NCBI RefSeq assembly: GCF_964656455.1
Contig: NC_135715.1
Coordinates: 40,062,603-40,126,602 of the forward strand
Length of the DNA: 64,000 bases
Direction: 5' to 3'
From: Halichoerus grypus
Taxonomy: Eukaryota > Chordata > Mammalia > Carnivora > Phocidae
Shown here: positions 46,004 to 57,475 of the stretch, piece after piece
Layout: each line of letters opens with the position of its first letter
Position numbering within the stretch: position 1 is the stretch's first letter
Notes under the pieces: generated by a model
The model's database searches: none
Seen by the model: the letters and a program-made list of their open reading frames with translations, nothing else
What the model was told of the DNA's origin: nothing
Made by a program: the position numbers and the translations under genes

Positions 46004-46084
46004 TACAGGGACAAGTATTAAGGACAATGAGGGGAAAGAAAAACTCTCATACTTGGCTTGTAGGAATGTAAAATGGTTCAGCCA
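46004..46084 (+). mobile_element. Ancient L1 ORF2 C-terminal piece
   Basis: 'ACTCTCATACTTGGCTTGTAGGAATGTAAAATGGTTCAGCC' is the old-L1 ORF2 C-terminal region. It continues after the LTR at about 46613. Confidence 0.7.
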
Positions 46085-46612
46085 ACACAGTGAGGTGCAT
46101 TGTGTCCCTCAGAAATTCATGTCTAACCAAAGCATCATAATATGACCTTATTTGAAATAGAGTCTTCAAAAAAAGAAAAAAAGAAAGATGAAAGAAAATT
46201 TTATTGGAATGCAGGACACACACACACAAAAAGAATAAAAGAGAAAAAATAGAGCCTTCACAGTTAAAACTAATTAAGGACTTTGAGATGAAATCATCCT
46301 GGATTTAAAGTGGCCCTTAAATCTTATCACTGATGTCCGTGTACAAAGCAGAGAGGGACAAGAAGGCACCGACAGGGAGGAAGGCTTTGTGAAGATGGAG
46401 ACAGAGACAGAGTTTGGCTGCTGCTGCCCAGGTCGCTAGGAGCCACCAGAAACTGACAGAGGCAAGGACAGCTACTTCCCCACAGCCTTCAGAGGGAACA
46501 TGGACCTCTTAATCCCTAGATTTTGGACTTCTATCTTCTGGAACTGTGAGGCAATAAATTTCTGTCATTCTAAGCCATTGTGTTTGCGGTATTTTGCTAT
46601 GGCAGTCCTGGG
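46085..46612 (+). mobile_element. Solitary MaLR-type LTR (MLT1-like)
   Basis: Plus-strand landmarks: 'CATTGTGTCCCTCAGAAATTCATG' (46098), 'ATATGACCTTATTTGAAATAGAGTC' (46139), 'AATTAAGGACTTTGAGATGA' (46271), 'GGACTTCTATCTTCTGGAACTGTGAGGCAATAAATTTCTGTCATT' with a polyadenylation signal AATAAA (about 46527-46570), and 'TTTGCTATGGCAGTCCTGG' at the end. It splits old L1 ORF2 sequence with AGCCA on both sides, fitting a 5-bp target duplication. The subfamily is not certain. No internal retroviral sequence is attached, so it is a solo LTR with no coding capacity. Confidence 0.7.
46169..46246. repeat. 78-bp A-rich insert in the LTR
   Basis: An A-rich segment with a short (CA)5 run is flanked by AAATAGAGTCTTCA (46155-46168) and AAATAGAGCCTTCA (46247-46260), a 14-bp near-perfect duplication with one mismatch. 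This looks like a tiny retro-insertion or a duplication with expansion. Confidence 0.65.
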
Positions 46613-47210
46613 ACAGCCACTTTGGAGAACAACTCAGCAGATTTATAAAGTAAAACAGAAGTATTACATGATCTATTAATTCCACTCAGAGGAACACAAA
46701 AATATATATCCACACAATGTCTCATGCATGAATGTACACAGAAGAATTATACATAATTGCCAAAAAAGTGGAAACAACCCAAACGTTCATCAATTGATTA
46801 ATGGATAAGCAAGGTGGTTTATCTACACAATAGAGTATTACATGCCCATAAAAAGGAATTAAATTCTGTCACATGCTACAGCATGGATGAATCTTGAAAA
46901 TAGTTTGCTAAGTAAAAGAAACCAGACTCAAAAAGCCCTGTTTGTATGACTGTGTTTATGTGAAATGTCCAGAATAGGCAGATCCATAGAGACAGAAATT
47001 AGATTAGCGGTTGCCAAGGCCTGGGGAGGAAGAGCATGGAGCATGACTAATGGTACAAGGTTTCATTTTGGGGTGAGGAAAATATTTTGAAATTACATAG
47101 CAGTGATGGCTGCACAAGTTTGAAAATATATCAAAAATAACTGAGATGAACACTTTAAAATGGTAAATTTTATGGTATGTGAACTGTAGTTCAATAAAAA
47201 TAAAAATACA
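46613..47210 (+). mobile_element. Ancient L1 ORF2 end and 3'UTR
   Basis: Continues the L1 interrupted by the LTR: 'CAGCCACTTTGGAGAACAAC' (46615), 'AATTGCCAAAAAAGTGGAAACAACCCAAACGTTCATCA' (46756), 'GTTGCCAAGGCCTGGGGAGG' (47010), and 'TTTTATGGTATGTGAACTGTAGTTCAATAAAAATAAAA' (47168-47206). Confidence 0.85.
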
Positions 47211-48030
47211 TATATATACTACATTATTCTAAACTTTACAGAAATCACTTAATCTTTTATCTTCTGTATGCCCTTTTTATAATTTGGCAACTAATCAAAA
47301 TCCACTCACTTCCAATTTTTGGGATGTAAAATATCAAACATAGTCATAGAGTGCCATTTGCTGTCTAAAACTCCATCCACATAACATTACCCATCGCATC
47401 TGATGTTTTCAGAAACCCAGCTGCTCTATATGTCCCATTAATTATTAAAATACTTTGTGCAAATTACACTTGACTTTTCTAAATTTATTGTAATTAGACC
47501 TATAGATTATAAAATATCTATTCACAAAACTTGTGTTTCATCTCTCATTTACATGCAGAGTAGCAATGGTAAGAGATTAGCATTTTTTCACATTTAATGC
47601 TCTTTTTCCCTTATCAAGTTAAAGAGCTTAGTAACTTGCTTTCTTGGGGTTCTCATATTAAATAAATAAATAAATATAAATAAATAAATAATCAGTATAA
47701 TCTTATCCAGCTATTATTTCTTCTGTGCAAACTTTCTTTGATCATTGGTTGTTCAGTGTACTAATTTGTCACACAAGAATAAATATGTAATAGTAACCCA
47801 CTTTAATCATTTTTATAGGAAAAGCACTACTATGGACAGATTGATATAAAATAAAGTTATAGTCACTTCAAGTATTTATCCAATTTTCTTTCTACGAATA
47901 CAAAAATCTTCAGAAATGCACAATTTGTATGTCTCACTGAATGCACTTGAAGAAATTATACATTTCAAGATTACTCATTGTAAAAATATACTTGTTTTGA
48001 AGGCTTCCTTTACAGTGAGTATGTTAAATA
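47211..48030. other. AT-rich; short AAAT repeat
   Basis: Unassigned sequence containing an (AAAT)n run of about eight units at 47660-47692. Confidence 0.45.
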
Positions 48031-48034
48031 ACAT

Positions 48035-48265
48035 GTTCATTGATTGTTTACTATGTACAGTAAAGTTTGAAGTACTTACACACTTTTAAACACCTTTAAT
48101 CTTTATAACAATCTTAAAAGGCCTTAATAACATCTCCATGTTACAGAAAAGAATTATGTGGCACAGAAATATCAAATCTTTGACTAAGATTGCACACATT
48201 AAAAATGACACAGGACACAAAATCCAGTCCTCTGGCCTCAGAGCTCTCCCTCATCTTGACTGTCT
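48035..48265 (-). mobile_element. MIR, nearly full length
   Basis: Complement order of MIR is well kept: 'TTCATTGATTGTTTACTATGTACAG', 'ACTTTTAAACACCTTTAATCTTTATAACAATC', 'CATGTTACAGAAAAGAATTATGTGGCACAGAAA', 'AGATTGCACACATTA', 'CCAGTCCTCTGGCCTCAGAGC'. Confidence 0.75.
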
Positions 48266-50064
48266 TTGTGAAGTAGTAGTGGAGAGTTTTTTGGAAAAGC
48301 AATTATTCTCATCCTATAAAAACCCCAAAATGTGCAAACAAACAAATAAACAAAAAATCTTTTTCATTCTAGTCCAGTATATATGATTAATTCACTCCCC
48401 CACACACTGCCTTCACATTTAATCAGAAATCATAAGACCAGGGATTATTACTGAGAACAAGTTTTAAATTTTTCTCCATATATTTGCCACATTAGAGTAT
48501 AGTATTGTTATGGCATGAATGTTACTAGAAACTCCAGAAACATACTATTCATTATATTGATGTAGCTATTTTGATTCAGCATCTCCCTTGAAGTTCAAGT
48601 GACTGCAATGAATCTTACAGCTAACCTTAGTTGTCCTATGAAATAATACAAAATGGACTAAAATGAATTAAGTCACCACAAAGAAATTCTAAATGGAAAT
48701 GTCAAAGAAGTTTTCACTCTATCATTAATGTACATCAAATGCTCCTCAATTCATACGTATTATAATAGTGACAATTCATGCAAAGCATTTTTGAAATGCT
48801 TTAAAGGTTTACCCTGGAAGTCATTTTCATATGAAATTATCTAAACGGAGATCTATCTACAGTAGATAGCTGTTTTGAAGGATAGTTTCTTATAGTATAT
48901 TTAATTCAGCCTCATGGATCATTGAGTATTCACAAAGAATTCAAACTCAAGTCTCCAGTGACATCTTAGTATGTAGAAATCTTTTAAAAGGGAGTCCTTC
49001 GAAAATATGTTTCCTGCCCTACTCAAATTTAATATTTGTAGTAACTTGTCAAACTTACAGATAAAATTGATAAACAACACAGTTTATTAGTGAATATATT
49101 GCAGTTTTATCTAACAGTGATTGCTTTCCCTTCAAAATCCTCCGTAATGTCGAAGTGTGTTGCCTACACTAACCTTGGGGTTTATATCAAGAATGCATAA
49201 ATACAAGAATGTGTATAGAAAAATTTTATTGTGCAAAAAAATAAAAACACTCAGAAATATGTACTTTGTATCATATTCTCAAACTTTATCATAAAATATT
49301 AATTTTAAGGAAAAATATTTATTGCAATTAAGCTTTAGAAATAATTGACTCTTGGCAGTAGTTTATAAAATTTACTATTGAGTAACATATGTACTATTAC
49401 CACTAGATATTTGGACATATTTCTCTCCAATTGTATATATGGCTTGAATACTGAAGGTCATTACTTAGGTTTGAAAATAACGTGTATATAGTTAATGAGA
49501 AAACTAAGTTCTGCACATTTTCTAATTGCTTATTATGCACAGAGCTAACACTGTCACCGTATGTGGTGTCCCAGATGGCAAGTACATCAGTGGGAGAGTG
49601 GGAGAATTTGCAGAATCAATTACAATTGCAGGTAAAATTAAACTTGGAAGCAAAATCATTAATATGCTGAATATGCATCTGGTTACAATTCTTTGAACCA
49701 TTTAAGAACATTTCTATCTTATTCTAACTCATGAGCCTCTTACATGTTGTAACTACTAAGCCTCTTCTGTCTGAATTAAGACCATATGTGAAGTTTGGGC
49801 TTATCCCCGAGGAGTCCATCTGCACCAACTGATGTCGATCCTGTTGTTAAATCTTGATGTCCACATATGAACCTTAGGGAGATAGGTAGCTAAATGTGTT
49901 GATTTAACAGACACTTTTATGTTTTTTTTTTTAATGTATGTGTTTGTGAAATTTAATATTTAGAATTTGTGAGATTTAAAATGATTTTTATTTGAAATTA
50001 AATTTATTATTAGTTGTATTAAAACACTTAATTTTTAATTAACACACCTTTCAAAACTTTTCTT
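48266..50064. other. Long unassigned, repeat-poor stretch
   Basis: About 1.8 kb without a named interspersed repeat or a supported gene. The longest frame (62 codons, 49482-49670 plus) has no motif. Confidence 0.4.
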
Positions 50065-50084
50065 GAAAATACATTAATTTCTTC

Positions 50085-50338
50085 CCATTCAGAGAGGGAG
50101 ACAAACCATGTGAGACTCTTGACTCTGGGAAACAAATTGAGGGCTGTGGAAGGGGAGGTGGGTGGGGTATGGGGTAACTGAGTGATGGGCATTAAGGAGG
50201 GCACGTGATGTGATGAGCACTGGGTGTTATAAGCGAATAATGAATCACTGAACACTACCCCAGAAACTAATGATAGTAATATATTGGCTAATTGAATTTA
50301 AATAAATTTAAAAAAATCAATTCTTCAGTTAAAAAAAA
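50085..50338 (+). mobile_element. Short L1 3'UTR insertion
   Basis: About 254 bp of carnivoran L1 3'UTR ('GAGACTCTTGACTCTGGGAAACAAATTGAGGG', 'GAGCACTGGGTGTTATAAGCGAATAATGAATCACTGAAC'), extremely 5'-truncated and ending in an A-rich tail. Perfect 20-bp duplication (starts GAAAATACATTAATTT) at 50065-50084 and 50339-50358. It resembles the second 3'UTR module of the larger L1s but is a different subfamily, with a TTAATTGAATTTAAATAAA-like end. Confidence 0.95.
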
Positions 50339-50358
50339 GAAAATACATTAATTTCTTC

Positions 50359-50765
50359 ACAATCTTTTTTCTTTTTAGAGTATCATATTATAGAATCCAG
50401 TAAATTAGAACCAATAAACAGGTTATAGACTATTGAACATTTGTTAATAAGTAAAATGCTTACTGTTAAATTTCTAAGAATATTATATTATTAAATATTT
50501 ACCCTTCTAATGAGCATTCTAATAAAATTTTGTGCAACAATGTTATTTAATGGAATGTCCTGCCCCAAAACATATCATTTTATTAGAATTATTGTTAAAC
50601 TCCCAGAAGATGACTATTTAAAAAATATAAAATATGTACTATATAGAAACACACTACATATAGTCATTTCAGCCATCATATTTATATTTTCTATAACCTC
50701 TAAATTTTTATAAGTTCTGCAACCTTTTTATTTAGTTGAAAGGGAAAATAATATGGGATCCTAAA
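50359..50765. other. AT-rich, no recognised feature
   Basis: Unassigned AT-rich sequence. A 67-codon plus frame (50510-50713) lacks motifs. Confidence 0.4.
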
Positions 50766-50769
50766 TGAT

Positions 50770-51110
50770 GGAATCAGAAAGAGATATATGAGAATCCAGG
50801 TAACTTCCAATTTGTAAAAAATTTGCAAAAAGGTAATCAATGACACTTTTTTAATAATATCTGTCTTTTTGTTTTGAATTATATAGTTATTTTCATTTAA
50901 AGTGTGTAATTTACATTAATTTGTAATGAGTTTATTATTGTTACATTAAATAAATTTATAAATAGATTATTAAATTCTTAGTTTTCATTATAAATACAGT
51001 AAGCATTGATACATAGAAGCCACAAACACAAAAGCTCTTTGGAGTCCTTAATAATTTTTAAGTGTGCAAAGTGTTTCCAACACCAAAAACTTGAGAATCA
51101 TCAAAGGGCA
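50770..51110 (-). mobile_element. hAT-Charlie (MER1-group) DNA transposon fragment
   Basis: The high-coordinate end 'AAAAGCTCTTTGGAGTCCTTAATAATTTTTAAGTGTG' (51030-51067) and 'CAAAAACTTGAGAATCATC' (51084-51102) is the complement of a MER1/Charlie-type terminus. The interior 'ATATATGAGAATCCAGGTA' (50784) and the AT-rich middle fit the same family. No transposase frame remains. The exact subfamily is not assigned. Confidence 0.65.
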
Positions 51111-52288
51111 TGCATTTGCATTTCCAATGGGAGCAATATAGTTTCTAAGGGGGTGAAAAGTATTCCTGGAGGTGGGTGAAAATACCTTACTTTTTTCATT
51201 TGTGAAGCTCAGATACACATATAGTACATAAACAAATGTACAGTTTATCTGGTATTATTATTAACTAGAAGATTAGATTGTTGAATTTTCATAGAATGAT
51301 AGATGTAAAATTAAATGAAAGCTAAAATCCAAGAATAGCTTCAGTGTGGCAACATCTTTAAGACTCTGTTCTGTAATCTTTACTTGTAGACTATATTTAC
51401 TGATATTTTACTTGATAGTTACAAGACTCTCTGATTTTCTTACATCCCTAAATTTTAATCTCCTCCCTGACCTTGGTATTTATTCTGATGGAAGTTTTCA
51501 GTGTTCCCCATTTGAAACCAGAATATATTATTGTGTAGCTTCCTTTTCTCATAGTCACACTATGCCTGAGCATCATGTGATTTTGGATTCCCAGCTTTAA
51601 AAACTGAGATAGTCAATTGGAGTTGAAAATTCTCTCATAATAATGCATGAAAAACACAAAGTCATGAATCATTCTTTTGTATTTCATATGTACACACTGA
51701 CATACACATGCAAATTTCTATTTTGAATTTTCAAAATGAATTTCATTTTTTTCTTATAAAAAGGAAATGTGAGCATTAAAAATAAAACAGCAAAAATATG
51801 TAAAAAGAAAGTTAAACTTTCCCCGTCGTCCTTCTTTCTCTGAGACAGCCAATTTTCCTGGCATGCATCTAACAATCTTGACCCTTTGTTCTCCCAGTCA
51901 TATAAACTATATTAACACACATGGCTTACTTGTTTTATTTGTGTTTACTTGGGAGGGAATCATACCATACCCTCTGATATTACTTTCAGTACTGTAACTC
52001 TTAACATTCAATATGACTGATCAGCATGGTTTTTCAGAGTAATTCCTTTTTGTGTTATTGTGGCTTTATTTTATCAAAACTATATTCATCTGAGAGTAAT
52101 TTTATCCTAGACATATTCTTCCCCAATGTCTCTGGTCTTAATGTTTCTCAGTCTCGGACTCCCATGTCTGGACACAAATACTGCCAGGCCACAGCCTTAG
52201 AAATGTACATCCTACACTCACACCCAGATCTCATGAGGAGGGCTAATTGAAAACAACCAGAAGAAACAACAATATAACACTACAAACA
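51111..52288. other. Unassigned stretch
   Basis: About 1.2 kb without a named repeat. Frames of 63-84 codons here (51346-51600 plus, 51684-51875 minus, 52026-52250 plus) have no motif and no family resemblance. Confidence 0.4.
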
Positions 52289-52303
52289 TAGGAAAACATT
52301 TTT

Positions 52304-52500
52304 TTTATTTTTAAAGATTTTATTTATTCATTTGACAGAGAGAGACACAGCGAGAGAAGGAACACAAGCAGGGGGAGTGGGAGAGGAAGAGGGAGAAGCA
52401 GGCTTCCCGCGGAGCAGGGAGCCCCACATGGGGCTCGATCCCAGGACCCTGGGATCATGACCTGAGCCGAGGGCAGATGACTGAGCCACCCAGGTGCCCC
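52304..52500 (-). mobile_element. CAN-SINE, minus strand, small head deletion
   Basis: Perfect 15-bp duplication TAGGAAAACATTTTT at 52289-52303 and 52501-52515. Young-type body. About 8 bp are missing in the tRNA-like head (GGGCAGATGACTGAGCC), between where the A and B box elements would lie, so transcription of this copy may be impaired. Confidence 0.97.
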
Positions 52501-52515
52501 TAGGAAAACATTTTT

Positions 52516-52868
52516 AAAGGGGCTCCTGCTCTTGACGCAGACAGATATATTTATGGTTCTTGTTTGAAAAATGGAGAAAGTAAGAATAAGCCTCCCACCC
52601 ACTCCTCTTGACCCAGACTTAAGCAAAATATAAGTCACAATCAGAAGGAGGTAGGCCAGTAAAGCCAGTTGGATGGCCTCACATCCTTGCCAGACACTAA
52701 TTTCTACTGTGTAGATGCAGCCTTGCCTTGTAGTTGGAGTTTTCTAGAGCCTCCAGTGCCCAGCCCATGGAAGTATGATTATACTCTCTGAGCTTCCTCA
52801 GGGAACTAGGACATTTCCCAGGAAAATAAATGAGGAGCGTAGTGAAAATGATGGATATCCCTCCTGAG
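52516..52868. other. No recognised feature
   Basis: About 350 bp of unassigned sequence with moderate GC. Confidence 0.4.
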
Positions 52869-52870
52869 TA

Positions 52871-53102
52871 GGGATGTCAGATAAATTTCAGGTGCTCAGT
52901 TAAATTTGAATTTCAGATAAATAATGAATAAATTTTAGTATAAGTATGTCCCAAATAGTGCATGTGGTACATTTACCTACACACACATATAGTATGTGTG
53001 TACAGTATATACGCACATGGCCTGTGTGTGTGTGTAGCTGTTTATCTGAAATTCAGACTGAACTAGGCATTTTGTATATTTATTTGTTAAGTATGGCAGT
53101 CC
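52871..53102. mobile_element. Palindromic MITE-like element, copy 1
   Basis: The left arm ('CAGTTAAATTTGAATTTCAGATAAATAATGAATAAATTTTAGTATAAG') is an imperfect inverted repeat of the right arm ('GTTTATCTGAAATTCAGACTGAACTAGGC ... ATGGCAGTCC'). The centre holds TATAGTATGTGTG and TG-rich sequence (about 52980-53035). The arrangement resembles MER53-type long-palindrome DNA elements; the name is from memory. A second copy is at 57476-57695. No coding capacity. Confidence 0.7.
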
Positions 53103-53440
53103 ACTCCAGAGGAAATAGTTTTTATTCAGCTCTTTCTCTTTTTGCCATATGTTTTTCGGACTACTCAGGCACTCCTTTGAGGCTTCCATTCTCCTCACAT
53201 TGAAGGAAGGAAGGAAAAAAAGAAACTTGTTTCGTCTCTGCTGCCTGTCCGTTTGCCCCTGCCTATACACCTGATGTGGTTTGTGCTCCTTGCGATGCCT
53301 TCCTGTACAGAGATTTGGAAGACTACACTTTGAGAACTGCTTCCTAGTTCTGTCATTTCCTGCGGCCTTTCCTCATCTCTCAGACCTGCAGCCCAAGGTC
53401 TTGAGTGGGACTGGCTTTCTCCACTACACTTGTTAAAATT
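53103..53440. other. No recognised feature
   Basis: Frames of 85-97 codons overlapping this area on both strands (52946-53203, 52977-53270, 53195-53461) have no motif. Confidence 0.35.
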
Positions 53441-53444
53441 AATA

Positions 53445-53625
53445 AACCAATACAGATACATTATTATTAACTGAAGTCCAAAGTTTCATTCTTCATGTTG
53501 CACAATTCTATAGATTTTGACAAAATGTATGACATCATATATCCACCATGTCATCCAGAATAGTTTCACTGCCCTAAAAATGCCTTGTGCCCACTTACTC
53601 ATTTTGTGTTTAATTTTGCTGGGTT
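53445..53625 (-). mobile_element. Old L1 3'UTR fragment, minus strand
   Basis: 'ACATTATTATTAACTGAAGTCCA', 'CAATTCTATAGATTTTGACAAAATGTATGACATCATATATCCACC' and 'AGAATAGTTTCACTGCCCTAAAAATGCC' are the complement of an old L1 3'UTR. Confidence 0.65.
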
Positions 53626-55340
53626 TTGATATGTGATACATTTCTTACTATGGGCCACAGTTTAATTGAACTTGAGGTATAAGTTACCAAACTATATAGG
53701 GATGAGACTGAAAATGTCTCATGAGCTGAGAAAGCATGAAAGAAAATAAAACAATACATTACATAGCATTTCTATCCCTAAATCCACTAATATTCCAACT
53801 CAGCATCGTATCATGTAGCAGACGATGTAATCCAGGAAAGGAAGTAAAGAGTAATCAAATTAGTTTGAATTTCTTTACTTGGCTTTTTCAAGAAATATTT
53901 TCCTCATAAAACTAACTATATATTCTAGATTTATTTTTAACTTTCCCATTCTCTTATAAGCTGCTGAAATTTACTTTTTCTTTTTCCACAAAATCATTTA
54001 TAAGCAGGAATAGAATGTCTTAACTTTGAAACTCTGGTTGAGTTGACCTAAAGCTCATAATAAACATTTCTACTAAAATGATTTTATTGACATTTTGGAT
54101 ATATTTGATTCTAAATAATAAATTTAATTTGAAAAGTAATGATTTCATATTTTAAATTGACTAAAATAAAAATAGTATTTTTAAATAATTAAGAGAAAGC
54201 TCACCATGTTTTCAAACTTGGAGAATTTCATAATTTTCTAAATTTAGCATTTGCATTAATATGACCATAGATCATGTGGATATTGATGTTTTGAAACCAG
54301 ATTTCAGAAATTCTTTGGAATTAAAAATTAACGAAAATAAAAAAATAAAATCTAAAACTTAAAAAAATGGTTCAAAAACCATTTTTTTTCTCCAGAATAT
54401 AAAAGAGAGAGCAAATAAAAAAAAAAAGTTATTGTTCAAGTAAACACAAGAGAAAAACAAAACAAACAAGAAAACATTAGACTGGTCAAAAAATATGCAT
54501 TTGATTATTGTGTTTTCATGGCAATTTACCCTTTTAAAATTAAGAAAGCACATGGGGTTTTGTCTTTAAATCTACCCCTTTTATTTTCTCTCTGTCTTAT
54601 CATATATAGAAAACTTATGATTATGATTCAACTAATATTCTAAAATAGTTATAAACTTTGTTTACTATACCTCTATTAGGATACCTATCCTCTCTTTCAA
54701 CAACTAGACCACCACCCAAAACACCAGGCCCTCAGAGTGAGGGGAAGAGTCTAGATACCATTTCAAGATGTTCACCATCCCTGCATGTACCGTTAACCAT
54801 CAGAACATCATATTCATTTTTGTAATTGAATAAACACAGCCAATTTTGCAAATAACCTCAATGCTTCTAGTAAAAATATTGTACTTTGACAAACAAAATA
54901 CTTACTTAAACATGTGTTATGGTCACTCATTCTGTCACAGTATTCATATCATTTTGCATTTTCTCACCTTGAAAGTTTATGACCATTTCTGGTAGCATTT
55001 TCAATAAGCAGAATGGTATAGGTTTTGATGTATTTATTCATTGCTTTGGGAAGGGAATGTTTAACTTCCTCTGAAAATTAAATTCTCATTATCAAAAGAG
55101 CAATTTTATTGTTTCTGACCGTATACTGAAAGATTTCATCTTATCTAATTCATCCTATTATGGACTGTTTATCTTCTTTATTAGCACATCTGGGTATACA
55201 AGGTTTTTACTGAAATAGTGATAATTTATATGTATTCCCCTCAAACATAGTTTACAGATGTATTATTTTACTTTTGTTGCTTATTTATATTGATTATTAA
55301 TACATAGCTTTTCACATTTTGTAATGACTGTTGCCGGATT
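53626..55340. other. Long AT-rich stretch, nothing recognised
   Basis: About 1.7 kb of AT-rich DNA with no named repeat or gene. Confidence 0.45.
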
Positions 55341-55354
55341 TTAATAGACCAAAT

Positions 55355-55548
55355 ATTTGGGGCACCTGGGTGGCTCAGTCGGTTAGACATGTGCCTTCAG
55401 CTCAGTTCATGGTCCCAGCGTCCTGAGATCGAGCCCCGTTTTGGTCTCCCTGCTTGGCAGGGAGCCTGCTTCTCCCTCTCCCTCTGCTGCTACCCCTGCT
55501 TGTGGTCTCTCTCGCACGCGCTCTGTTAAATAAATAAATCTTTAAAAA
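55355..55548 (+). mobile_element. CAN-SINE, plus strand, in a tail-to-tail pair
   Basis: Head GGGGCACCTGGGTGGCTCAG at about 55359. Perfect 12-bp duplication AATAGACCAAAT at 55343-55354 and 55549-55560. It inserted into the left flank of the older minus-strand SINE that follows, whose target motif ACCAAAT is the same sequence. Confidence 0.95.
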
Positions 55549-55560
55549 AATAGACCAAAT

Positions 55561-55759
55561 TGCTTTCTAAGATTTATTTATTTATGTATTTTAGAGAGAG
55601 AGAGTATATGGGGGTGGAGAGTAGCAGAGGGAGAGGGAGAGAGAGTTGTAAGTAGACTCCACGCGAAACTGAACGGGACTTGATCTCAGGAACCCGAGAT
55701 CACGACCTGATCTAAAACCAAGAGTCCAAAGCTTAATTGACTGTGTCACCCAGGCACCC
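55561..55759 (-). mobile_element. Older CAN-SINE, minus strand
   Basis: Diverged copy: tail side 'TAAGATTTATTTATTTATG' near 55568, head 'GTGTCACCCAGGCACCCC' ending at 55759. Body wording 'TCTAAAACCAAGAGTCCAAAGC' is the older type. ACCAAAT at 55554-55560 and again just after the head (about 55762-55768) is the likely target duplication. Confidence 0.9.
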
Positions 55760-55769
55760 CTACCAAATA

Positions 55770-57470
55770 TTTTTTATCAACAAAAATGAAATGATGGATA
55801 CTTGAAGTCTTTTTGTTCTATTTTAAAAGAAAGTCATCATAGTTTTATTGCCCTTGTGTTTAACTAAATTTACAAATATTTTTATTTTTGAAACTCTACC
55901 AGACAAAACTAAATTTAAAAAAACATTCCATCCAATGCCTGAACAATTGAGTTGATGTCCTTCTGTCTTCACAATTCTAATCCATTGTTATATTATTTTA
56001 ATATCACACCTAATAATGATCATTTATTTTTACTAAAATTATCAAATTCCTTTGATAAGCCTTTATTTTTAAAGTTTAAAATTTCACCCACAGCCTCAGA
56101 ATCAAATATTTATCTTACTCTTTGTAAAGTCTTTCTAAAGCTGAGAAGTTAACAAAAGTTTTCTGCTTTCCTGTGACGTTTTTTGGCCAGGTGCTAGTTG
56201 GTGCATCACCATAGTATTTTTCAAGAATAACGTGATGGAATCATGCTTCATTAATTTTACAAACAACCACAATCTATGTCATGTTTTCCTGGGTACAGTT
56301 CTCCTGGAAAAAAAAAAAAAAAAAAGTGCATAACTGCAGTTACTAGGCAGGGAGAGGGCAGGAAGAGGAGACTTTGCAGTGATTCTTATGAAGGGTTATA
56401 GGGTACTGAGATATATAAGCTTTCTAGAGGATTAGCATTGTAACCTATTAACAGTGTCAAGGTCCTGTTTGCATATCAAGCATAGTTTGGACCCATGATA
56501 CAGTTCTACTTTATGCAGCTCATAGTCCAAAATGGATCAGACAAAATTTATTCAGCACTAATGCCACCAGCAATTCTATCCTGTAATGGTTTCCATATAA
56601 TCAGGGTCTTTAAGCAACCACTGACAGAATTGTGTAAAGAATCCACAAAGAAGTGGAATAGGAAACCCTAGAAGTGAATGAATTACAATGGGAAAGACTA
56701 GAGAGGCAAAGAAGAGAAGCCCAAAGACAGAAAACTGAGGAATTTAGAATACTTTTTTTAAAAGGTGGCAATATATCAGCTAGAAATATAGAAAAGGTGG
56801 GATTATGGGCTGATAGAAAAAAATGAAGAGGAAAATAATAGAAAGCAAAGAGAAACATCTGAAAGAAAAAAATGACCAACATAAACCTTCATGGAAAGAG
56901 GAGCTAAATACAGTTTGAAGGAGACCACTCAATTTCAACATCCTAAGGTGAAATTTGAGAGAAAAACTTCACACATAATTAAGAAGAAGAAAAATCTAAT
57001 ATAACAAGGGATAAATGTACTGTGAGGTAGTGAAATCAGTGAGGAAAATGTGTTATTTTTAAAAGATAAGATGATAAAAGTAATAGAGAGAGGTACATAC
57101 TTTCAGTGTGAGGTAGTGAAGAAGATGAGTATTATACTATTATATTATATTCTCTCTCATATACATATTCACAAACACACATGTATTACATGCACACATA
57201 CACATATATAAGCAGTATATATGTATACATACAGAGTGTGAACAAAATTCAAAATAGGCTAAGTAGCAGATGCCATGCAAAGATCCAAAAAGAATGTAAA
57301 TATGGGGGGAGGTAGTTATTCCCAGCAGAAAGAGAAAACTGTGCCTTCTAGCGTATATGTGAAGGAAAAATCAAGGACATAAATATATTAAAATGGGCTT
57401 TAGATCTTCATAATGGAGTAGAAAATGAGCTCATTTTCTGAGATGTTAAGACAAGAGTTGGAGTTCTCTC
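55770..57470. other. Unassigned; one A-run and one AT/CA-rich tract
   Basis: About 1.7 kb without a named repeat. It has an A-run of about 19 at 56307-56325 and a low-complexity CACATA/TATATA tract at about 57130-57235. The 90-codon minus frame (56610-56882) is Phe/Ser/Leu-rich, the complement of a purine-rich stretch, and not supported as a gene. Confidence 0.4.
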
Positions 57471-57475
57471 ACCCT

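Noticed and set aside
56610..56882. 90-codon minus frame rich in Phe, Ser and Leu
   Set aside because: Complement of a purine-rich stretch with no motif or family resemblance.
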